This document shows, piece by piece, positions 35,259-40,618 of a stretch of 40,618 nucleotides of DNA. The notes under the pieces were generated by a model, which was given only the letters and a program-made list of their open reading frames with translations, made no database searches and was not told the DNA's origin. Position 1 is the stretch's first letter. Each line of letters starts with the position of its first letter. Where the stretch lies: positions 1 to 40,618 of the forward strand of contig JADLBY010000036.1 of the NCBI GenBank assembly GCA_020847445.1, given 5' to 3'. The stretch is from Sphingomonadaceae bacterium (lineage in GTDB: Bacteria > Pseudomonadota > Alphaproteobacteria > Sphingomonadales > Sphingomonadaceae). The translations under genes and the position numbers were made by a program.

Positions 35259-36421
35259 AGCGCCATCTGCTCGCCGGTCTGCTCGCTGCCTCGCTGCTGG
35301 CCCAGGCCGGGCCGGTTGCGGCCCAATCGGCCAGGATGCTGCCATCCGCTGACGGGTATCAACCCAGAGATGCCGTCGAACAGGGCCTCTGGCTGGAGAT
35401 GGATGAGGCCGAGCAGCAGATCCGCGCATCCAAATTCCTGATCGATGATCCCGAACTCAACGCCTATGTCAAAGGCGTGTTGTGCCGTGCGGTGGGGGAG
35501 GGCAAATGCAGTGCCGCGCGCATCTATCTTATGCGCACGCCACAATTCAATGCGGCGATGGCACCCAATGGGATGATGCTGGTGGGGAGCGGCCTGCTGC
35601 TTCGCGCCCGCAACGAGGCAGAGCTTGCGACCGTTCTGGGCCATGAATTTGCGCATTTTGAAAATCAGCACAGTCTGCAATCATTCCGTGACATCAAGGC
35701 AAAATCGGACGCGATGACCTGGCTGGGTTTTGTCCCCGGCGGGTTGATTGCCCAGATCGGGCTGATGGGTTCGGTCTTCCGCTTCAATCGCGAGATGGAA
35801 AAGCAGGCGGACATGGCCGCGCTCGAATATCTGAGCACCAGCGGCTATGACCCGATGGCGGCGTCGCAAATATGGGAGCAGTTGCGCGGCGAAATGCAGG
35901 CGCAGGCCAAGGCTGACAAGTCGCGCCCGATGCCTGAGGAGGGGAATGACTTCTTCTCGTCGCATCCGAACACAAAGGACCGGATGGAATATTTGCGCGC
36001 TGCGGCGCGGCGCATGGCGCCGAGTGCCGACAACGGGGCTGCACGGTATCGCGCCGCAATTGCGCGCTGGTGGCCCCGGCTGATCGACGATCAGGTGAAG
36101 CTCAACGATTTCGCTGCCACCGAATATCTGCTGTCCGGCATGGCGCGGGGGGAATGGAGCGCCGATTTGCTCTATGCGCGTGCCGAATTGTATCGGGCGC
36201 GCGGCAAGGCCGGAGACTTTGCGCTGGCAGAGCATTTCTACCGGCAGTCAGTGGCTGACGATTCAGGACTGGCCGAAAGCTGGAAAGGCCTCGGGCTTGT
36301 CCTGCTGCGCTTGGGGAAGGGTGCGGAGGGCAGGCGGATGCTGCGCCAGTATCTGGCTGTCGCACCCGATGCAGCCGACCGGGCGATGATCGGCATGATG
36401 GCAGCAGAGCCACGCCGATGA
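35255..36421 (+). CDS. Exported M48 family metalloprotease with C-terminal TPRs
   Basis: A 388-residue periplasmic protease of the BepA/YfgC type. The signal peptide (MKRHLLAGLLAASLLAQAGPVAAQ) is followed by the M48 domain with zinc motif HEFAH (H130, E131, H134) and a third ligand Glu181 in REMEKQADMAA. TPR-like helices occupy about 300-385 (AELYRARGKAGDFALAEHFYRQSV, GLGLVLLRLGKGAEGRRML). BepA-type proteins both chaperone and degrade outer-membrane proteins. It overlaps its neighbours by 4 bases on both sides, so the three genes are translationally coupled. Confidence 0.92.
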   Translation: MKRHLLAGLLAASLLAQAGPVAAQSARMLPSADGYQPRDAVEQGLWLEMDEAEQQIRASKFLIDDPELNAYVKGVLCRAVGEGKCSAARIYLMRTPQFNAAMAPNGMMLVGSGLLLRARNEAELATVLGHEFAHFENQHSLQSFRDIKAKSDAMTWLGFVPGGLIAQIGLMGSVFRFNREMEKQADMAALEYLSTSGYDPMAASQIWEQLRGEMQAQAKADKSRPMPEEGNDFFSSHPNTKDRMEYLRAAARRMAPSADNGAARYRAAIARWWPRLIDDQVKLNDFAATEYLLSGMARGEWSADLLYARAELYRARGKAGDFALAEHFYRQSVADDSGLAESWKGLGLVLLRLGKGAEGRRMLRQYLAVAPDAADRAMIGMMAAEPRR

Positions 36422-37038
36422 GGATGATCCCTCTGGCCGTTTCGCTGCTCGCCCTGATAGGCGCGGCCATGCCGCTGCGCGCCGAATGGAAGGCGCTTGT
36501 GCCTGACGAGAATGTCGCGATTGCCGGTAAATTGATGGCGGCAACGCCGGGGGCAGGATGGAACCGGTCGTCGGCCCGCCCGTCCGACAAGGGGGAAAGG
36601 TGGACGCGCGATGGGCTGGCGCTGAACGAACTGACCTTTTTCGCCGGGGTCGCGGACGGCGAAACGCTGTATTATGAGCCTTTTGCTGCCAAGCAGAAAC
36701 TTCCCAAATTCCGTTCGCAAATGCTGCCGACCGAGATTGTCGAAATGTTCGAAAATTCGAACCGGATGATCCTTGATTCCTCGGTATTCTCGATCACAAC
36801 GGTCGAACCGTCGAAGCTGGGCAATTTCGAAGGCGTGCGATTTTCCTACAGCTATGCCGCGCAGGACGAAGGGTTGACCCGCAAGGGAGAGGCCGTTGCC
36901 GCTATCGTCGATGGCCGCCTTTATCTTGTCAACTTCGTCGCGCCCGCAATCCATTATTTTGATCGCGACATTGCCGAAGTCCGGCAGCTGATTTCTACCC
37001 TGCAACTGCGTCCGCCAAAGCCGGTGCCTGCCCGATAA
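36418..37038 (+). CDS. Hypothetical exported protein, last of the M48 run
   Basis: A 206-residue protein with a signal peptide (MRMIPLAVSLLALIGAAMPLRA). The mature chain has beta-strand-rich stretches (LALNELTFFAGVADGETLYYEP, GVRFSYSYAAQDEGLTRKGEAVAAIV) and no cysteines or enzyme motif. Not recognised. The start overlaps the stop of the M48 gene (ATGA), so it likely works with that protease, for example as substrate, cofactor or lipoprotein-like adaptor. The tRNA gene begins 104 bases later. Confidence 0.78.
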   Translation: MRMIPLAVSLLALIGAAMPLRAEWKALVPDENVAIAGKLMAATPGAGWNRSSARPSDKGERWTRDGLALNELTFFAGVADGETLYYEPFAAKQKLPKFRSQMLPTEIVEMFENSNRMILDSSVFSITTVEPSKLGNFEGVRFSYSYAAQDEGLTRKGEAVAAIVDGRLYLVNFVAPAIHYFDRDIAEVRQLISTLQLRPPKPVPAR

Positions 37039-37142
37039 CGGACCGTCGCAGTTGTAGGCAAATCCGCCTTTTTCGGCACTTGCCCTAGCCGCACTTTGCC
37101 GTTAGAGGCACGCGACCGCACGGCCTGTTCTGGTTTGGCGGA

Positions 37143-37227
37143 GCGGGCGTGGCGGAATTGGTAGACGCGCTGGTTTTAGGTACCAGTATCGAAAGATGTG
37201 GGGGTTCGAGTCCCTTCGCCCGCACCA
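37143..37227 (+). tRNA. tRNA-Leu (anticodon TAG)
   Basis: An 85-nt class II tRNA with encoded CCA. Acceptor GCGGGCG pairs with CGCCCGC, the D-arm contains AATTGGTAGAC, and the anticodon arm CTGGT-TTTAGGT-ACCAG gives anticodon TAG. A variable arm and a GGTTCGAGTCC T-arm follow. It reads CUN leucine codons and lies directly before tig. Confidence 0.95.
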
Positions 37228-37315
37228 ATCCGCAAATGCCCGGCTTCCCGGCCAAGTCCGTCCAGAGATTTTTGAAGCGCCAACCAGCGCAAGTTCGAGG
37301 ATTAGAGTTTTAGTT

Positions 37316-38824
37316 ATGCAAGCCCAGGAAACCCAGAATGAAGGCCTGAAGCGGGCCTATCGCGTCACTGTCACCGTTGCTGACATTGAATCGCGGATCG
37401 ACGCCGAAGTGAAGAAGATTGCGCCGCAGGTGCGCATGCCCGGCTTCCGTCCCGGCAAGGTTCCCGCGAACCTGGTCAAGAAGATGCACAAGGATGCGCT
37501 GCTGCAGGAGGCACTGAACAGCTCGATTCAGGAAGCCGTGCAAAAGACCATCGCCGACAACAAGCTGCGTCCGGCGACCCAGCCGCATGTGCATCTTGAC
37601 CATGACTATGCGCCCGGCAAGGATGCTGTTGTTGATTTCCATTTCGAAGTGCTGCCCACCATTCCGGCAGTGTCGATCGACGGCCTTTCGCTCGACCGGC
37701 TGACGGTTGAAGCCGAGGGCGCCGAGGTTGATGCCGCGCTGGAGCGCCTTGCGTCGGGGCACAAGAATTTCGAAACCGCCGCCAAAAGCTACAAGGCAGC
37801 GACGGGTGACGTCGTTGTCATCGACTTTGAAGGCAAGGTCGATGGCGTGCCGTTCGATGGCGGCAAGGGCGAAGGCATGTCGGTTGAACTCGGCTCGGGT
37901 CAGCTGATCCCCGGCTTTGAAGACCAGCTGGTGGGCGTGAAGGCCAATGACAGCAAGGTCATCAACGTTACTTTCCCTGCCGACTATGGCGCGAAGGAAC
38001 TGGCGGGCAAGGCCGCAACTTTCGATATCGTCGTCGGTGAAGTGAAGAAGCCTGTCGAGAGCAAGGCAGACGACAGCCTCGCTGCCGCATTTGGCCTTGA
38101 AAGCCTCGACAAGCTCAGGGAACTGATGAAGGTTCAGGTCGAACAGGAACTGAACGGCCTGACCCGCACTTATATGAAGCGCCAGTTGCTCGACCAGCTG
38201 GCTGCCGATCATGATTTCGACGTTCCGCCGACCATGGTTGAAGCCGAATTTGAACAGATCTGGACGCAGCTGGAGCAGGAAGCCGCGCGCGAGGATGATC
38301 CCGAAGCGGCGCGGAAGGAAATGGAAGCCGAGCGCGACGACTATCGCGATATCGCCGTCCGCCGTGTGCGCCTTGGTCTGTTGCTGTCCGAAATCGGCCA
38401 GGCAAATGGCGTCGAGGTCAGCAATCAGGAAATGCAGATGCTGGTATCGCAGGCGTCGCAGCAATATCGCCCCGAAGACCGGCAGCGGTTCGTGCAATAT
38501 CTGCAGGAAAACCCCATGGCTGCGGCACAGCTGCGCGCGCCCTTGTTCGAGGACAAGGTGGTGGACTTCCTGTTCGATAAGGCAAAGGTCACTGAAAAAA
38601 CCGTGAGCCGCGCCGATCTGGAAGCCGCGATCGAAGCGGAGCCCGAAGCCAAGCCTGCCAAAAAGGCTCCGGCAAAGAAAGCCGCTGCCAAGAAGGACGC
38701 CGCCCCGGCCAAGGACGAAAAGCCTGCCGCCAAAAAGGCAGCGCCGAAGAAGGACGCTGCCAAGGACGAAGGCGAAAAGCCTGCAAAGAAGGCGCCTGCG
38801 AAGAAGGCGGCTGCAAAGAAATAG
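37316..38824 (+). CDS. tig: Trigger factor with Lys/Ala-rich C-terminal tail
   Basis: A 502-residue ribosome-associated chaperone and prolyl isomerase. The ribosome-binding signature GFRPGKVPANLVKK lies near residues 42-55. The PPIase (FKBP-like) domain (about 155-240, TGDVVVIDFEGKVDGVPFDGG) and the helical substrate cradle follow. Residues about 444-502 are a tail made of Lys, Ala, Pro and Asp (PAKKAP/AAKK repeats), about one third lysine, longer than in E. coli Tig. It recalls histone H1-like tails. ATG 37316 is the family start; upstream ORF sequence belongs to the tRNA. clpP and clpX follow in the common tig-clpP-clpX order. Confidence 0.96.
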   Translation: MQAQETQNEGLKRAYRVTVTVADIESRIDAEVKKIAPQVRMPGFRPGKVPANLVKKMHKDALLQEALNSSIQEAVQKTIADNKLRPATQPHVHLDHDYAPGKDAVVDFHFEVLPTIPAVSIDGLSLDRLTVEAEGAEVDAALERLASGHKNFETAAKSYKAATGDVVVIDFEGKVDGVPFDGGKGEGMSVELGSGQLIPGFEDQLVGVKANDSKVINVTFPADYGAKELAGKAATFDIVVGEVKKPVESKADDSLAAAFGLESLDKLRELMKVQVEQELNGLTRTYMKRQLLDQLAADHDFDVPPTMVEAEFEQIWTQLEQEAAREDDPEAARKEMEAERDDYRDIAVRRVRLGLLLSEIGQANGVEVSNQEMQMLVSQASQQYRPEDRQRFVQYLQENPMAAAQLRAPLFEDKVVDFLFDKAKVTEKTVSRADLEAAIEAEPEAKPAKKAPAKKAAAKKDAAPAKDEKPAAKKAAPKKDAAKDEGEKPAKKAPAKKAAAKK

Positions 38825-38845
38825 GCGCGATTTGCGCGTAGTGGG

Positions 38846-38880
38846 AAAGGGCCTGGCGCGAGCCGGGCCCTTTGCCGTTT
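38846..38880 (+). terminator. Rho-independent terminator after tig
   Basis: AAAGGGCC (38846-38853) pairs with GGCCCTTT (38866-38873), with extra pairing inside the loop (TGGC with GCC). A short TTTGCCGTTT tail follows. It lies about 20 bases after the tig stop and separates tig from the clpP promoter region. Confidence 0.75.
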
Positions 38881-39003
38881 GTGGCTGGCCGGGTGCGGCA
38901 CTACCCCTGACAATATGGGCAAATTTATTGGATGGGGCTGACCGGGATACGTCGCGCGCAACCATGTCCGCCATGGCAGCCTGCGATCTTAACCCTTTTC
39001 CTG

Positions 39004-39033
39004 CTTGAAACTTTCACCTGCTGCCCCGATGTA
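39004..39033 (+). promoter_or_regulatory. RpoH (sigma-32)-type heat-shock promoter of clpP
   Basis: CTTGAAA (39004-39010) and CCCCGATGT (39024-39032) are separated by 13 bases, matching the sigma-32 pattern CTTGAAA/CCCCATnT closely. They lie about 36-65 bases before the clpP start, so heat-shock induction of clpP, and perhaps of clpX, is likely. Confidence 0.75.
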
Positions 39034-39068
39034 GGCAATAATCAGAAACACAACCATCAGAGGCGTTC

Positions 39069-39704
39069 ATGCACGATCCGTTCCGCGATCCCACCCAGGC
39101 ACTTGTTCCCGTTGTTATCGAGCAATCGAACCGGGGAGAGCGCAGCTGGGACATTTTTTCCAGATTGCTGCGCGAGCGGATCATATTCGTGACGGGCGAG
39201 GTCGAGGATAACATGGCAGCGGTGATCACCGCGCAGTTGCTGTTCCTCGAATCCGACAATCCGAAGAAGGATATCTGGATGTATATCAATTCGCCCGGTG
39301 GTGTGGTCACGGCCGGCATGGCGATCCATGATACCATGCAGTATATCCGCCCGCGCGTCGGTACGGTCTGCATCGGTCAGGCCGCGTCGATGGGCAGTTT
39401 CCTGCTCGCCGCCGGCGAACCCGGCATGCGCATCGCATTAACCAATGCCCGTATCATGGTGCATCAGCCTTCGGGTGGCGCACGCGGGATGGCGTCGGAC
39501 ATCGAAATTCAGGCGAAGGAAATCTTGCGGATGCGCAAGCGCCTGAATGACCTTTATGCCCAATATACCGGCAAGCCTTTGAAAGAGATAGAAAAGGCGA
39601 TGGATCGCGATACCTTCCTCGAAGCCGATGAAGCCAAGGCATTCGGCATTGTCGACGAAGTTTTCGACAAGCGTCCGGTGTCGGCCGAAAGCAGCGATAG
39701 CTGA
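39069..39704 (+). CDS. clpP: ATP-dependent Clp protease proteolytic subunit
   Basis: A 211-residue serine protease that forms the double-heptamer chamber used by ClpX and ClpA. The triad is Ser107 ([11 protein letters not shown]), His132 (IMVHQPSGG) and Asp181 ([10 protein letters not shown]), with the same spacing as E. coli ClpP (S97/H122/D171 of the mature enzyme). The N-terminal sequence [22 protein letters not shown] is typical. ATG 39069 has AGAGG six bases upstream. It is preceded by a sigma-32-like promoter and followed by clpX. Confidence 0.97.
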   Translation: MHDPFRDPTQALVPVVIEQSNRGERSWDIFSRLLRERIIFVTGEVEDNMAAVITAQLLFLESDNPKKDIWMYINSPGGVVTAGMAIHDTMQYIRPRVGTVCIGQAASMGSFLLAAGEPGMRIALTNARIMVHQPSGGARGMASDIEIQAKEILRMRKRLNDLYAQYTGKPLKEIEKAMDRDTFLEADEAKAFGIVDEVFDKRPVSAESSDS

Positions 39705-39852
39705 TTTGCGGGCGCGTCTTTACCAAATATCTACCGCGTTCCTGAAAGGAAATGGCGGGTTTTTCAGCTATTGCGAAATTGTGACATCGCGATAGGATGG
39801 CAATCCTTGGGCAAATGCGTGTGAGTTTTGCCAAGCGTAGTACAGGAAGTTT

Positions 39853-40618
39853 ATGACCAAGTTGAGCGGCTCCGATACCAAGAGCACCCTATATTGCTCC
39901 TTCTGCGGCAAATCGCAGCACGAAGTGCGCAAGCTGATTGCCGGGCCGACCGTTTTCATCTGCGATGAATGCGTCGACCTGTGCAACGACATCATCCGCG
40001 AGGAAACCAAGGGTGCGCTGACCGGCAAGAAGGACGGCGACGTCCCCACGCCGCAGGAAATCTGCGACGTGCTCGATGATTATGTCATCGGCCAGGCGCA
40101 GGCAAAACGCGTGCTTTCGGTCGCGGTGCACAACCATTACAAACGGCTGAACCATGCGCAGAAAAGCGGCGATGTCGAACTGGCAAAATCGAACATTCTG
40201 CTGATCGGCCCCACCGGCTGCGGCAAGACGCTGCTGGCGCAGACGCTCGCCAAGACTTTCGACGTGCCTTTCACCATGGCCGATGCCACGACCCTGACCG
40301 AGGCGGGCTATGTCGGTGAGGATGTCGAGAATATCATTTTGAAGCTGCTCCAGGCCTCCGATTATAATGTCGAGCGGGCGCAGCGCGGCATCGTCTATAT
40401 CGACGAAATCGACAAGATCAGCCGCAAGGCCGAAAACCCCTCGATCACGCGCGACGTTTCGGGCGAGGGTGTTCAGCAGGCGTTGCTCAAGCTGATGGAA
40501 GGCACCACCGCCAGCGTTCCGCCGCAGGGCGGGCGCAAGCATCCGCAGCAGGAATTCCTGCAGGTTGATACCACGAACATCCTGTTCATCTGCGGCGGCG
40601 CCTTTGCCGGCCTCGAAA
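39853..40618 (+). CDS. clpX: ATP-dependent Clp protease ATP-binding subunit ClpX (partial, runs out of window)
   Basis: The first 255 codons of ClpX, the AAA+ unfoldase that feeds ClpP. The N-terminal zinc domain has [18 protein letters not shown] and [11 protein letters not shown], a C4 zinc site. Then follow [24 protein letters not shown], Walker A GPTGCGKT, the pore loop GYVGEDVE and Walker [11 protein letters not shown]. The reading frame is open to the window end, so the C-terminal part lies outside. ATG 39853 has AGGAAG upstream. Confidence 0.97.
   Translation, partial: MTKLSGSDTKSTLYCSFCGKSQHEVRKLIAGPTVFICDECVDLCNDIIREETKGALTGKKDGDVPTPQEICDVLDDYVIGQAQAKRVLSVAVHNHYKRLNHAQKSGDVELAKSNILLIGPTGCGKTLLAQTLAKTFDVPFTMADATTLTEAGYVGEDVENIILKLLQASDYNVERAQRGIVYIDEIDKISRKAENPSITRDVSGEGVQQALLKLMEGTTASVPPQGGRKHPQQEFLQVDTTNILFICGGAFAGLE

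Noticed and set aside
38640-38824. Repeated AAG/GCC-rich DNA at the end of tig as a possible CRISPR or satellite
   Set aside because: Units are irregular, have no unique spacers and are in frame as the Lys/Ala tail of trigger factor.

Overview
This 40.6 kb window looks like chromosomal DNA of an alphaproteobacterium, most probably Sphingomonadales (Sphingopyxis/Sphingomonas/Sphingorhabdus type). The evidence is high GC, lone SPOR-domain proteins beside a ParA-like ATPase, a DUF3597/DUF937 pair, a KorAB 2-oxoacid oxidoreductase, a pyrB–pseudo-dihydroorotase pair, and the order tRNA-Leu–tig–clpP–clpX. The genus cannot be fixed from the sequence alone. Most of the window is core chromosome; there is no prophage, CRISPR array, rRNA operon or transposase gene.

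Layout. 1-760: end of pckA and a small unknown gene. 777-4032: DUF885 Tat-exported hydrolase-like protein, DUF3597 and DUF937 proteins. 4065-5433: membrane pair NfeD/SPFH on the minus strand. 5516-11129: CitE-like lyase, exported M28 peptidase, guaB, an RsmB-type rRNA methyltransferase and a TPR protein. 11282-12722: alpha/beta hydrolase and rppH. 12888-15825: korA-korB. 15969-20028: photolyase, SDR, purF, hisI. 20025-24527: a lipoprotein and an envelope/partition-like locus (Sel1-SPOR, ParA-like, RHH-like, TPR-SPOR). 24564-27857: pseudo-dihydroorotase, pyrB, an AT-rich PD-(D/E)XK-like gene that looks foreign, and ruvX. 28002-29114: DUF3089 gene interrupted by an early stop. 29314-32792: gatC, gatA, gatB. 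32903-37038: five exported proteins in two translationally coupled runs, centred on an M48 protease. 37143-40618: tRNA-Leu(TAG), tig, clpP with a heat-shock-type promoter, and the start of clpX.

Functional themes: nucleotide synthesis (guaB, purF, pyrB), central carbon metabolism (pckA, korAB), tRNA-dependent amidation (gatCAB), proteostasis (tig, clpP, clpX, SPFH/NfeD, M48), and an envelope/septum theme (two SPOR proteins plus ParA).

The least explained parts are: (i) short palindromic repeats of REP/REPIN type, four of them crowded into 27.9-31.3 kb and splitting gatC from gatA and gatA from gatB; (ii) the ParA/RHH/SPOR locus; (iii) the AT-rich nuclease-like gene between ruvX and pyrB; (iv) the coupled cluster of unknown exported proteins around the M48 protease; and (v) a DUF3089 gene whose membrane anchor is cut off by a stop codon.
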